Part shown: one piece after another, positions 31,628 through 40,021 of the stretch
Numbering within the stretch: the first letter of the stretch is position 1
Layout: every line of letters starts with the position of its first letter
NCBI GenBank assembly: GCA_030645955.1
Contig: JAUSMR010000217.1
Location: 1 to 64,000 of the forward strand
Length of the DNA: 64,000 nt
Source of the DNA: Gallionella sp.
GTDB lineage: Bacteria > Pseudomonadota > Gammaproteobacteria > Burkholderiales > Gallionellaceae
Reading direction: 5' to 3'
Notes under the pieces: generated by a model
Databases searched by the model: none
What the model saw: the letters and a program-made list of their open reading frames with translations, nothing else
What the model was told of the DNA's origin: nothing
Made by a program: the position numbers and the translations under genes

Positions 31628-31675
31628 TAACCAGCTACTTGGCTATCGTCTCTTGATAGCCTAGTCGAATGGCTA
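31628..31675. repeat. 48-bp stem-loop repeat, copy 3
   Basis: Same length and architecture as 5123-5170 and 5171-5218. Outer arms TAACCA/TGGCTA are identical; the lower stem is CTACT/AGTCG (one mismatch); the upper stem GGCTATC/GATAGCC pairs perfectly over 7 bp; the loop is GTCTCTT. It lies 10 bp past the stop codon of queC, about 26 kb from the other copies, in the same orientation. Confidence 0.82.
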
Positions 31676-31684
31676 GTAGTTTCA

Positions 31685-32353
31685 TCAGTACAGGGTTGGA
31701 TCATCGACACCTGCTGCGGCAAACCCGGCGCGACGCAAACGACATGCATCACATACACCGCAGGCGCGCCCCAATTCATCGGCCTGATAACAGGAAACGG
31801 TCTGAGCGAAATCAACGCCAAGCGCATTACCCTGCCGGATAATCTCCGCCTTGGACAAATGCAGCAGCGGTGCGTGGACAGCAAGCGGACGGCCTTCGAC
31901 AGCTGCCTTGGTGGCAAGATTTGCCATGCGCTCGAAAGCCTCGATATAGGCTGGCCGACAGTCTGGATACCCTGAGTAATCCACCGCATTTACGCCGATG
32001 AAAATATCCTGTGCCTGCAATACTTCAGCCCAGGCCAATGCCAGCGACAACATGATGGTGTTGCGGGCGGGAACATAAGTAAGCGGGATACCCTCGCCGG
32101 GTTGTTGCGGCACGGCGATGTTGTTGTCGGTGAGCGCGGAACCGCCGAATCCGGTGAGGTCGATGTTGATCGTCCGGTGTTCATGCGCGCCCAGCATTTT
32201 TGCGACGCGCTGTGCAGCAGCCAGTTCGGCGTAATGGCGCTGCCCGTAATCCACGCTCAATGCATAGCAGGTAAAGCCCTGTGCACGCGCCATGGCCAGC
32301 ACAGTTGCGGAATCCATGCCCCCCGATAAAAGCACTACGGCATTTTTCATCAT
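31685..32353 (-). CDS. queC: 7-cyano-7-deazaguanine synthase
   Basis: A 222-residue QueC, the usual length. The PP-loop is [12 protein letters not shown] at the N-terminus; the C-terminal zinc site has cysteines in VSCYQAD and [11 protein letters not shown]. QueC converts 7-carboxy-7-deazaguanine to preQ0 using ATP and ammonia in the queuosine pathway. The preceding step (QueE) is encoded upstream on the same strand, with a ~120-bp inverted-repeat element between the two. Two adjacent ATGs (32353, 32350) are possible starts. Confidence 0.96.
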   Translation of the reverse strand: MMKNAVVLLSGGMDSATVLAMARAQGFTCYALSVDYGQRHYAELAAAQRVAKMLGAHEHRTINIDLTGFGGSALTDNNIAVPQQPGEGIPLTYVPARNTIMLSLALAWAEVLQAQDIFIGVNAVDYSGYPDCRPAYIEAFERMANLATKAAVEGRPLAVHAPLLHLSKAEIIRQGNALGVDFAQTVSCYQADELGRACGVCDACRLRRAGFAAAGVDDPTLY

Positions 32354-32364
32354 GGCATCTCTAG

Positions 32365-32484
32365 AAATTCACTTTAACGGGATGAAGCGCACGGAGCCGC
32401 GCAGCGAACGACAAGGCATATCGGATAGATAGACGAGGAGTGAGCGAGCACGCGACGACGCGATTCGCCCGTAAAATGAATTTA
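32365..32484. repeat. ~120-bp element with terminal inverted repeats, copy A
   Basis: Ends AAATTCACTTTAACGGG and CCCGTAAAATGAATTT are near-perfect inverted repeats. The 94-bp core (GGGATGAAGCGCA, GGCATATCGGAT, GCGAGCACGCGAC) matches the reverse complement of 59792-59909 at most positions. It lies between queE and queC, 12 bp past the queE stop. There is no coding capacity for a transposase, so it would be a non-autonomous (MITE-like) element. Confidence 0.75.
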
Positions 32485-32496
32485 TGGGGGTGTCCA

Positions 32497-33156
32497 TCAA
32501 TGTCCGGGGGCGTTGTTCCACAACAGCTTGTGCAATTGCAACAGCATTCTGACCGGCAGGCGGTCGCGCAATATCCATTCGGCCAATTGCGTGGCGCCAA
32601 GTGTGCCGTGTGCGGGTGAGAAAATCACTGCGCATTTCTCGGCGAGGTGATGTTGCAGAAGGGTCTGCCTGGCCCATTGGTAGTCGTTCTCGTCGCACAA
32701 TACGAATTTGATTTCGTCGTGCCGGGTCAGAAACGGCAAATTTTCCCAACGATTCTTTTCAATCTCACCGGACGCGGGGGTTTTGATGTCAACCACACGC
32801 ATCACACGCTCATCCACTTCGCCGATATCCAGCGCCCCGCTTGTTTCAAGAGACACCTCATATCCTGAATCGCACAACGCGCTCAGCAAAGGTATGCAAT
32901 TTTTTTGCGCCAGCGGTTCGCCGCCGGTGACAGTCACATAGCGCGGCATGTACTCTGAGACATGTTTCAGGATTTCTGCCACGCTCATATTTTGCCCGCC
33001 CGAGAAGGCATAGGTCGTGTCGCAGTAAGTGCAGCGCAACGGGCAACCGGTTAAACGAATGAACACCGTGGGCAAACCTATATAACGACTCTCCCCTTGC
33101 AGTGAATAAAAAATCTCACTGACGCGCAGTTGCGCTTCTGAGTTCGTGTGCGGCAT
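32497..33156 (-). CDS. queE: 7-carboxy-7-deazaguanine synthase
   Basis: A 219-residue radical SAM enzyme. The cluster motif CPLRCTYC (C-x3-C-x2-C) supports a 4Fe-4S cluster; the N-terminal EIFYSLQGES and the TVTGGEPL motif are typical of QueE. It contracts 6-carboxytetrahydropterin to 7-carboxy-7-deazaguanine, upstream of QueC. It follows cpoB by 6 bp in the tol-pal operon, an arrangement common in beta- and gammaproteobacteria. Confidence 0.96.
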   Translation of the reverse strand: MPHTNSEAQLRVSEIFYSLQGESRYIGLPTVFIRLTGCPLRCTYCDTTYAFSGGQNMSVAEILKHVSEYMPRYVTVTGGEPLAQKNCIPLLSALCDSGYEVSLETSGALDIGEVDERVMRVVDIKTPASGEIEKNRWENLPFLTRHDEIKFVLCDENDYQWARQTLLQHHLAEKCAVIFSPAHGTLGATQLAEWILRDRLPVRMLLQLHKLLWNNAPGH

Positions 33157-33162
33157 AAGTGA

Positions 33163-33981
33163 TTAATTGGCGTCAGCAAGCAGTTTCTTGGCTTTGGCGG
33201 CAGCTTCGCTGGTGGGATATTTGGCGATAAGTTGTTTTAGTGTTTTAATGGCCGCCGCTGTTTGTTTCAGCTCCTGTTGGCATTCTGCGATATTGAGCAG
33301 CACCTCAGCGGCTTTCGGCGTAGCTGGTGAAATCTTCAATAGTCTCTGGTAAAAATCCAATGCACCCTTGTAATCCTTTAGCGCGAACTTTGCGGAGCCC
33401 AACCAATAAATCGCGTTTGGAACATGTACCGAGTCGGGATACTTTTTAAGGAAATCATGAAATGCCTTGACCGCATTCGCATGACGTCCGTCCTTGAACA
33501 AACCGTAGGAGGCCTCAAATGCACGGTTCTCGAGAGCCGGATCGGAAGAATCGGTTGAAATAGTCGCGGCAGGAGCAACGCCACTTGCTGGAACTGCCTC
33601 ATCCCTGGCAGCTTCCTCCAGGGATTCGAAATGGCGCAAGCGCGTATCCAGATCCACATAAAAATCCTTCGCGCGCTTCTCGGCATCACGCAAGCCGTGA
33701 GCCAACTCTTCATTCTGTCCGCGCAGCTTGCGGATTTCGCTGCTCAGCGCTTCGATCTGGCTCTGCAAATCCAGCATAGACCTGGTTTGCTGATTGAGCG
33801 TATCTTCCAGCTTTAGCAAACGCGCCTCAAGTTGCTGGATTTCTTTCCGGGTATCCTGAATTTGCTTGTGCGCTTCATCAATTTGCTTGCGCGCTTCATC
33901 ATCCGAAAACAACCCCGCTTGCGCGGGGTTGGCGAAACACAAACCCAACAACATCAAGGTGCAAAACTTGAGCACGGCCAC
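33163..33981 (-). CDS. cpoB: Cell division coordinator CpoB (YbgF)
   Basis: A 272-residue periplasmic protein. Signal peptide ~1-22 (ends PAQA); an N-terminal coiled coil (~25-105, KQIQDTRKEIQQLEARLLKL and LSSEIRKLRGQNEEL) drives trimerisation; the C-terminal half has three TPR units (FEASYGLFKDGRHANAVKAF, ALDFYQRLLKISPATPKA, ECQQELKQTAAAIKTLKQ). CpoB links Tol-Pal outer-membrane constriction to peptidoglycan synthesis by PBP1B/LpoB. The start appears to be GTG at 33981; later in-frame starts would cut the signal peptide. Confidence 0.92.
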   Translation of the reverse strand: MAVLKFCTLMLLGLCFANPAQAGLFSDDEARKQIDEAHKQIQDTRKEIQQLEARLLKLEDTLNQQTRSMLDLQSQIEALSSEIRKLRGQNEELAHGLRDAEKRAKDFYVDLDTRLRHFESLEEAARDEAVPASGVAPAATISTDSSDPALENRAFEASYGLFKDGRHANAVKAFHDFLKKYPDSVHVPNAIYWLGSAKFALKDYKGALDFYQRLLKISPATPKAAEVLLNIAECQQELKQTAAAIKTLKQLIAKYPTSEAAAKAKKLLADAN

Positions 33982-33985
33982 TGCT

Positions 33986-34528
33986 TTAATAGACTATATC
34001 GGTACGGCGATTTTGCGACCAGGAAGCTTCATTGTGCCCGGCAGCTTTAGGTTTTTCTTCGCCGTAACTGACAGCTTTCATCTGACTGTCTTTCGCGCCG
34101 CCCAGTTGCAGCATCTTCCTCACGCCATCTGCACGACGCTGGCCGAGAGCCAGGTTGTATTCATTGCTGCCGCGTTCATCGCAATTGCCTTCCAGACGCA
34201 CATTGCGCTCAGGGTGCTCACTCAGATATTTTGCATGCGCTTGCACCAACGGCTTGTCGGCCTCCTGCACCACTGACACATCAAACGGATAATAGGTGCT
34301 GCGCTTGGCCAGAATGCTGTTCGAGTCATTCAACTGGTCAACCTCAGCCACAGCTGCGGGAGCTGCTATCTCAGCTACCTCTGGTTCAACAGCAGCCGGA
34401 GTTTCAGCCACTGGCGCGGCAGCCACCGGCGCGGCAGCCTTTGGAGCAGCAACAGGTTCCTTCGGTTTCTCGCTGGCACAGGCTGCAAGCAAGCTCACCA
34501 ACACAACACTGATAACAATCTTCTTCAT
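33986..34528 (-). CDS. pal: Peptidoglycan-associated lipoprotein Pal
   Basis: A 180-residue outer-membrane lipoprotein. The signal peptide ends in the lipobox LLAAC (C~20); an Ala/Pro-rich linker (~25-60) follows; the C-terminal OmpA-like domain has YYPFDVSVVQEADKPLV and EGNCDERGSNEYNLALGQRRA, including the aspartate and arginine that bind diaminopimelate. Pal anchors the outer membrane to peptidoglycan and binds TolB. AAGGGG precedes the ATG at 34528; a longer upstream frame would overlap tolB and hide the signal peptide. Confidence 0.96.
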   Translation of the reverse strand: MKKIVISVVLVSLLAACASEKPKEPVAAPKAAAPVAAAPVAETPAAVEPEVAEIAAPAAVAEVDQLNDSNSILAKRSTYYPFDVSVVQEADKPLVQAHAKYLSEHPERNVRLEGNCDERGSNEYNLALGQRRADGVRKMLQLGGAKDSQMKAVSYGEEKPKAAGHNEASWSQNRRTDIVY

Positions 34529-34557
34529 GACATCCCCTTTCGCTAGGTTAGAACAAA

Positions 34558-35829
34558 TTACGGGTATGGTCCCCACACCGGTTCGCGTGCATCGCCGCTT
34601 TGCGAAAATATGCGCTGCTTGACACGACCGTCGCTGGACACTGTCGCCAATATACCACGACCTCGAGCCTCACTGGCAAACATAATAAGCTTGCCGTTGG
34701 GCGCAAAACTGGGCTTTTTTTCCCACCCGCCTTCGGTGAGAATCTCCATCTGTTCCGTCTTGAAATCCTGCGTGGCGATGTAGAACTTGCCATTGCTGAA
34801 ATGTGCGTATGCAAAACTTTTGCCATCCGGGCTGTGTCTCGGCGAATAGTTGTTGCCCTCGCCAAACGTCATACGCTGCTCCAACCCGCCCTTCACCGGC
34901 ATATGGTAAATTTGCGCGCTGCCGCCACGATCCGAGGTAAACAGCAGGTATTGTCCATCCGGCGAAAAATTCGGCTCGGTATCAATCGCGTCGTTGAAGG
35001 TAATACGGCGAATGTTGCTGCCATCCGGACGAACCAGATAAATTTGCGAACTGCCATCACGCGTCAGCACGACCGCCAGTTGCTTGCCGTCCGGCGACCA
35101 TGCCGGCGCGCTGTTGCTGCCGTTAAAGTCTGCCAGCACCTTGCGTTGCCCGGTATACAGAGACTGCACATATAACACGGCGTGACCTGTCTCAAAGCTC
35201 ACATAAGCAAGATGGCTGCCGTCCGGTGACCACGCGGGAGACATAATCGGATTATCTTGCGAAAGCACAATTTGTTCGTTGTAGCCGTCGCTATCCGCCA
35301 CCATCAAATTATACTTTTGTCCAATCCGGTTCACATATGCGATACGTGTGTTGAACACGCCCCTGTCGCCTGTTAATTTCTCATAAATCAAATCCGCTAT
35401 GCGATGACCGATGGCGCGCACCTGCCCATCGTCCGCCGAGACTGCCTGATCAACCAGCTTCGCCTGCTTGACCACGTCCAGCAAATGAAAACGCGCTTCT
35501 GTTCGACCATTGGGTTTGGCGGCAACCGTGCCTATAACCAACGCTTCCGCGCCGCGCGTCTGCCATTCCGGATATCTGACGTCGGCAGGCGCATGCGGAT
35601 ATATCCCCGCCGAATCAACCATGCGAAACAATCCGCTGCGCAGCAAATCGCCCACTACCACATCCTTGATGACTTGCGCCAGTTTGCCGTCCCCGCCAAA
35701 TGGTACGATCGCGACCGGAACCTGATACTCACCCGCACCGACAATTTCGATACTCATTTCAGCACTTGCCACTGATGCTTGTGCCAACAACAATATACCA
35801 ACCACGCTCTGAAATGCGCGCAACAACAT
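34558..35829 (-). CDS. tolB: Tol-Pal system protein TolB
   Basis: A 423-residue periplasmic protein with a signal peptide (~1-23, ASVASA). The N-terminal domain (~25-160) is followed by a six-bladed beta-propeller shown by repeated WSPDG, FSPDG and SPDGK motifs (for example SPAWSPDGSHLAYVS, PNFSPDGQYLLFTS). TolB binds Pal through the propeller and TolA through its N-terminus. It starts 2 bp after the tolA stop in the tolQRAB-pal-cpoB operon. Confidence 0.97.
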   Translation of the reverse strand: MLLRAFQSVVGILLLAQASVASAEMSIEIVGAGEYQVPVAIVPFGGDGKLAQVIKDVVVGDLLRSGLFRMVDSAGIYPHAPADVRYPEWQTRGAEALVIGTVAAKPNGRTEARFHLLDVVKQAKLVDQAVSADDGQVRAIGHRIADLIYEKLTGDRGVFNTRIAYVNRIGQKYNLMVADSDGYNEQIVLSQDNPIMSPAWSPDGSHLAYVSFETGHAVLYVQSLYTGQRKVLADFNGSNSAPAWSPDGKQLAVVLTRDGSSQIYLVRPDGSNIRRITFNDAIDTEPNFSPDGQYLLFTSDRGGSAQIYHMPVKGGLEQRMTFGEGNNYSPRHSPDGKSFAYAHFSNGKFYIATQDFKTEQMEILTEGGWEKKPSFAPNGKLIMFASEARGRGILATVSSDGRVKQRIFSQSGDAREPVWGPYP

Positions 35830-35831
35830 AA

Positions 35832-36611
35832 CTACTCCTTCATTCTGCGGGGCTGGAACTCCAGCCTCAAAACACGGAAATCCTTGAACATCGCCGGGTC
35901 GGGCGGCAAAGGCAACGGGTCTGATTTTATAATCGCGCGCTCCACCGCATTGTCATATGCCGCATTGCCGCTGGACTTTTTCATTTCCACACTCAGCACC
36001 GCGCCGCCCGGCAACAACGTGACGCGAAACACGGCGAGCGCATCATCAGGCACACCCGGCGGCAATACGACGTTGATTGTGATTTTGTTCTTAATTTTGG
36101 TTCTGTATTCATTCACCACGCGGCCTTTGGCCGCGGCTTGCTCTGCCCGTTCACTCTCGGCCTGTTGTTCTGCAATGCGTGTATTCTGAATTTGCTCGGC
36201 CAGCTCCCGCTCAACAGACTTCTGGGCAACAGATTTGGCAACAGCTATCTTTTTAACCTGCTTTTTCTCGACGCGCTTGACTTCAACCTCATCGACGGGG
36301 CTCAGGACAGGCTTCTTTTTATCCGGCAGCACGATTTCCGGCTCCGGCGGCACGATGTCAGGCTGGACTGTTATCTCCGGTTGGGCTGGCGGCACAATCT
36401 CCTCCACCCTGGGTATTTCAGCTGGCGCATCAACCGTTTCCGGCAAGCGCTCCCACAACTCCACACTCATCATCTCAAGCGGCATAGTCTGCCAGGTAAA
36501 ACCGAAATACAGCAGCGCAAAAAATGCGCCATGCACCGCCAGGGCCAGAATCCCGGCTGGCAGCTGGTAGGATTCGTGCCGGAAGGATTCGTGAAAGACC
36601 GTCGCGCTCAT
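35832..36611 (-). CDS. tolA: TolA protein
   Basis: A 259-residue inner-membrane protein, shorter than E. coli TolA (421). One N-terminal membrane helix (~18-38) carries the TolQR interaction; a Pro/Glu-rich region (PAEIPRVEEIVPPAQPEI) is followed by a shortened Lys/Ala/Glu helix (~105-165) and a C-terminal domain typical of TolA/TonB C-termini (VLPPGVPDDALAVFRVTLLPG). It bridges the periplasm to reach TolB and Pal. Its ATG overlaps the tolR stop (ATGA). Confidence 0.92.
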   Translation of the reverse strand: MSATVFHESFRHESYQLPAGILALAVHGAFFALLYFGFTWQTMPLEMMSVELWERLPETVDAPAEIPRVEEIVPPAQPEITVQPDIVPPEPEIVLPDKKKPVLSPVDEVEVKRVEKKQVKKIAVAKSVAQKSVERELAEQIQNTRIAEQQAESERAEQAAAKGRVVNEYRTKIKNKITINVVLPPGVPDDALAVFRVTLLPGGAVLSVEMKKSSGNAAYDNAVERAIIKSDPLPLPPDPAMFKDFRVLRLEFQPRRMKE

Positions 36612-37030
36612 TCCGCTTTAATTTGCGTCAACAGGCCAACTTTCTTGATCTGTTGCTGTTGCAGCACATTCATCACATTGATAACTTCCTCGTAGCGCAC
36701 GTTCCTGTCGGCGGAAATGACCACCGCCTGTTTCGCTTGCTCACCCTGCCTGGCTTTCAATATCTCTACCAGATTTTCGCGTGACACGATGATTTCCCTG
36801 TTGTCTTTGGCATGATCGCGCATTGCCAGCGTAGTGTCTTTTTTAATGATGACCTCCAATGGAGCGGGGGCAACAGGTGACGATTTACCCACTTGCGGCA
36901 AGTCAATCTGGCTGGGATTCATCAGCGGAGCGGTTACCATAAAAATCACCAGCAGCACCAGCATCACGTCGATATAAGGCACGACATTAATCTCATTCAT
37001 CAGGCGATTATTGTGGCGGCGGCTTCTCAT
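36608..37030 (-). CDS. tolR: TolR protein (ExbD family)
   Basis: A 140-residue inner-membrane protein with one N-terminal helix (VVPYIDVMLVLLVIFMVTAP) whose aspartate is the essential proton-path residue, followed by a periplasmic domain. With TolQ it forms the proton-driven motor that energises TolA. The start overlaps the tolQ stop and the end overlaps the tolA start, both as ATGA, so translation is coupled. Confidence 0.95.
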   Translation of the reverse strand: MRSRRHNNRLMNEINVVPYIDVMLVLLVIFMVTAPLMNPSQIDLPQVGKSSPVAPAPLEVIIKKDTTLAMRDHAKDNREIIVSRENLVEILKARQGEQAKQAVVISADRNVRYEEVINVMNVLQQQQIKKVGLLTQIKAE

Positions 37031-37704
37031 GGCTGGCGTTGCAGCACGTTGGAAAATTCTTCGGTAAAGCTGTCGAAGCGTGTGGAAAGGCGGTTAATGT
37101 CGTGCGCGTAACGATTGTAGGCGACCACTGCAGGTATCGCCGCAAACAAACCCATCGCGGTTGCCACCAGGGCTTCGGCAATGCCGGGCGCGACGTGTGC
37201 CAGTGTCGCCTGCCCTACATTCGACAGGCCCCGAAATGCATTCATGATGCCCCACACCGTACCGAACAACCCCACATACGGGCTGACCGAACCGACCGAG
37301 GCAAGAAACGCCAGGTTCGATTCCAGCCTGTCCATCTCGCGCTGATATGTCGCACGCATGGCACGGCGTGTGCCTTCCATCACCGCACTGGCATCCACAC
37401 CATGCTGTTTTTTCAGCTTCACAAACTCGACAAAACCAGCGGAAAAAATGCGCTCCAATGCGCCCTGATCGCGCAGCGAATTGCTGTTTATTTCTTTATA
37501 CAAATCATTCAGGTTCTGGTTGGACCAGAATGCCTCTTCGAATTCTTCGGTCAGCCTGGTTTCGTTGCGTATGGCAAACAGCTTCAGAAAAATGTACCAC
37601 CAAGACATCAAAGAAACCAACAGCAACAACCCCATCACCAACTGCACCAGTATGCTGGCATTGCTGATGAGATGCATAAATGACAAATCCTGAGTTACTT
37701 CCAT
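37027..37704 (-). CDS. tolQ: TolQ protein (MotA/ExbB family)
   Basis: A 225-residue inner-membrane protein with three helices, the first at ~15-35 (NASILVQLVMGLLLLVSLM) and two more after the cytoplasmic loop (LAFLASVGSVSPYVGLFG, VATAMGLFAAIPAVVAYN). The conserved GTVWGIMNAF and the threonine of TM2 are present. It is the stator component of the Tol motor. It lies 16 bp past ybgC in the classic ybgC-tolQRAB order. Confidence 0.96.
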   Translation of the reverse strand: MEVTQDLSFMHLISNASILVQLVMGLLLLVSLMSWWYIFLKLFAIRNETRLTEEFEEAFWSNQNLNDLYKEINSNSLRDQGALERIFSAGFVEFVKLKKQHGVDASAVMEGTRRAMRATYQREMDRLESNLAFLASVGSVSPYVGLFGTVWGIMNAFRGLSNVGQATLAHVAPGIAEALVATAMGLFAAIPAVVAYNRYAHDINRLSTRFDSFTEEFSNVLQRQP

Positions 37705-37719
37705 TTCAATCCTTCCGTT

Positions 37720-38226
37720 TCATTTTTTCCATTGCTTACTCAAAACCTCCGGCACACTGACCGGCTTGAAACTTTCCAGCGAGACACATACCAGATGCAC
37801 CTCCGCCTCGGTCAGCACCTCGTCCCCGCCCCGCCCCCCCGATTCATGCGCGTAAGACCCACCACCGCAGGTGTCGGTGCGCAGCGGCGGCTCCCGCCCC
37901 AATTGCTCCGCAACGCCGTGTCGCCGCCGCACGTTCTGCAACAAGGTAAGGCGGCTGCGGCCGACATCCTTGATCTGCGCCGTGACGTCCAGCAAATCGT
38001 CAAGCAGCGCGGGTTTGAGATAATCAAGCTTGAGCGAACGCACCACGAACACCACGCCGAATTCCTTCATCAACCCGGCATTGCTGTAGCCGTAACACTC
38101 GCGCAGCCACTCAGTCCGCGCCCGCTCCATAAAGTTCACATAGCTGGCGTGATATACCACCCCGCCCGCATCGGTGTCCTGAAAATACACCCGCACCGGC
38201 AATGAAAATATTTTCAGTTTACTCAT
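37720..38226 (-). CDS. ybgC: Acyl-CoA thioesterase YbgC with in-frame insertion
   Basis: A 168-residue hotdog-fold thioesterase; the family is usually ~135. The active-site region [29 protein letters not shown] is intact, with the catalytic aspartate and histidine. Residues ~100-134 ([30 protein letters not shown]) interrupt the last beta-strands: typical YbgC reads directly from the strand ending LLQNV into [14 protein letters not shown]. The extra 105 bp is very GC-rich and keeps frame. Whether the enzyme still folds is uncertain. YbgC acts on acyl-CoA/ACP at the inner membrane. Its start overlaps the end of ruvB. Confidence 0.85.
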   Translation of the reverse strand: MSKLKIFSLPVRVYFQDTDAGGVVYHASYVNFMERARTEWLRECYGYSNAGLMKEFGVVFVVRSLKLDYLKPALLDDLLDVTAQIKDVGRSRLTLLQNVRRRHGVAEQLGREPPLRTDTCGGGSYAHESGGRGGDEVLTEAEVHLVCVSLESFKPVSVPEVLSKQWKK

Positions 38227-39307
38227 TTAACAACCCGCCGCCCAATGGCAACTCCTCATTGATCGGATTGGAGCTGATTGGATTATTGGCAACCACCAGC
38301 CCGAAATGGCGGTAGGCGTTCGCGGTGGCCATGCGTCCGCGCGGCGTGCGTTGCAGGTAGCCTTGCTGGATCAGGTACGGCTCCAGCACATCCTCGATGG
38401 TGTCGCGTTCCTCGCCGATCGCAGCGGCGAGATTATCCACACCGACCGGACCGCCGAGAAATTTTTCGATCACGGTCAGCAATAATTTCCTGTCCATCAC
38501 ATCAAGCCCGCGCGAGTCCACATCCAGCATGGTCAGAGCGGCATCCGCCACTTCGCGCGTCGCATCCCCGTTTGCCTTCACATCGGCAAAGTCGCGCACG
38601 CGGCGCAGCAAACGGTTGGCGATGCGCGGCGTGCCGCGCGAACGCTTGGCGATCTCCAGCGCACCGTCGTGGGTCAGGTTCATCTCCAGCAGCCCCGCCG
38701 AGCGCATCACGATGCGCTGCAATTCTTGCGGCGTGTAAAACTCCAGCCGCGCGACGATACCGAAACGGTCGCGCAACGGATTGGTCAGCATCCCCGCGCG
38801 CGTGGTCGCGCCGACCAGCGTGAACGGCGGCAGATCCAGCTTTACCGAGCGCGCCGCCGGGCCTTCGCCGATCATGATGTCAATCTGGTAATCCTCCAGC
38901 GCGGGGTACAGAATCTCCTCCACCACCGGCGACAGGCGGTGAATCTCGTCGATGAACAGCACATCATTCGGTTCGAGATTGGTCAGCAATGCGGCAAGGT
39001 CGCCGGCGCGCTCCAGCACCGGGCCGGAAGTGTGGCGCAGGTTAACCCCCATCTCGCGCGCGATGATCTGCGCCAGCGTGGTCTTGCCCAGGCCCGGCGG
39101 ACCGAACAGCAGCACATGGTCAAGCGGTTCCTTGCGCCGCTTTGCCGCTTCGATGAATATTTCCAACTGGCCGCGTATCTTTTCCTGCCCGACATATTCG
39201 TCGAGCTGCTTCGGGCGCAGCGCACGTTCCATCACCTCTTCATGCTGCGAGGCGGGCGCAGCAGAAATCAGGCGCGGTTCGGCGGAAAGGTTATCGCTGT
39301 GGATCAT
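38219..39307 (-). CDS. ruvB: Holliday junction branch migration helicase RuvB
   Basis: A 362-residue AAA+ motor of usual length. Motifs: [10 protein letters not shown], Walker [13 protein letters not shown], Walker [10 protein letters not shown], sensor 1 GATTRAG, arginine finger region LRDRFGI, and a C-terminal winged helix ([15 protein letters not shown]). RuvB hexamers pump DNA through the RuvA-bound junction. The ATG overlaps the ruvA stop (ATGA). Confidence 0.98.
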   Translation of the reverse strand: MIHSDNLSAEPRLISAAPASQHEEVMERALRPKQLDEYVGQEKIRGQLEIFIEAAKRRKEPLDHVLLFGPPGLGKTTLAQIIAREMGVNLRHTSGPVLERAGDLAALLTNLEPNDVLFIDEIHRLSPVVEEILYPALEDYQIDIMIGEGPAARSVKLDLPPFTLVGATTRAGMLTNPLRDRFGIVARLEFYTPQELQRIVMRSAGLLEMNLTHDGALEIAKRSRGTPRIANRLLRRVRDFADVKANGDATREVADAALTMLDVDSRGLDVMDRKLLLTVIEKFLGGPVGVDNLAAAIGEERDTIEDVLEPYLIQQGYLQRTPRGRMATANAYRHFGLVVANNPISSNPINEELPLGGGLLNE

Positions 39308-39885
39308 GCTTTGGATAATAACTTAAGTGCTTGACGGATGCCGTCCGAGACGTTGGCATCTTTTGGTAATTGTTTGGCCGCCCAGTCCGCTTCCTTGTCG
39401 TTGTAGCCCAATGCCTGCAGCGCGTTGACGATGTCGTTGTTTGATGAAGAAACAGCCGCGCCTTGAACAACGCTCGCGCCAGCCACCGCAAATTTGCCCT
39501 GCAATTCCAGCAGCAGCCGCTCGGCGGTTTTCTTGCCCACGCCGGGGATTTTGGTCAGCCGGCCCGCCTCCTTGTTCGCCACCGCAATCGCCAGATCGTT
39601 CAGGCTCAGGCCGGACAGCACGGAAAGCGCCAGTTTGGGGCCGACGCCGCTGATCTTGAGCAACTGGCGGAACGCGACGCGCTCTTCGTGGCTCAAGAAC
39701 CCGTACAACAGATGAGCATCCTCGCGCACGATCAGTTGCGTGTGCAGCACCACGCGCTCGTGCAGCACCGGCAGGTTGTAGAACGTGCTCATCGGCACGT
39801 CCAGCTCGTAGGCCACGCCCTGCACATCCAGCAGGATTTGCGGCGGATTCTTTTCCAGCAAAATTCCAGTTAAACGACCGATCAT
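39304..39885 (-). CDS. ruvA: Holliday junction DNA-binding protein RuvA
   Basis: A 193-residue protein. The N-terminal OB fold ([20 protein letters not shown]), two helix-hairpin-helix motifs ([13 protein letters not shown] and [13 protein letters not shown]) and the C-terminal RuvB-binding domain ([20 protein letters not shown]) are all present. RuvA tetramers hold the Holliday junction open for RuvB. It is separated from the prenyltransferase gene by a 136-bp repeat-bearing gap, so it may have its own promoter. Confidence 0.98.
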   Translation of the reverse strand: MIGRLTGILLEKNPPQILLDVQGVAYELDVPMSTFYNLPVLHERVVLHTQLIVREDAHLLYGFLSHEERVAFRQLLKISGVGPKLALSVLSGLSLNDLAIAVANKEAGRLTKIPGVGKKTAERLLLELQGKFAVAGASVVQGAAVSSSNNDIVNALQALGYNDKEADWAAKQLPKDANVSDGIRQALKLLSKA

Positions 39886-39915
39886 TTCAATACCGCCTCA
39901 CAGTTCGCCGATTAA

Positions 39916-40006
39916 ATCCGTTCATGGTGAGCTTGTCGAACCACGAATGGATTTAATACCAACTTTAGTCTAATGCCGTTCACCCTTCGACAGGCTCAGG
40001 ACGAAC
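39916..40006. repeat. Pair of GTTCATGGTGAGCTTGTCGAA-type repeats
   Basis: Two related half-elements in the gap upstream of ruvA: one reading CCGTTCATGG, then GAGCTTGTCGAACCA and GAATGG, and one reading CCGTTCACCCTTCGACAGGC, then TCAGGACGAACGG. The first is roughly palindromic and the second carries the inverted core TTCGACAGGCTCA. A decayed relative (CCTTCGACAATCTCAGGAC) lies near 56974. This style of repeat is widespread in betaproteobacterial intergenic DNA. Confidence 0.6.
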
Positions 40007-40021
40007 GGAAAATGTGTGTCC

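Noticed and set aside
32361..32600. A small protein gene between queE and queC, with a similar frame near 59800
   Set aside because: The two frames resemble each other only because both lie in copies of the same inverted-repeat element; they overlap real genes and have no ribosome sites.
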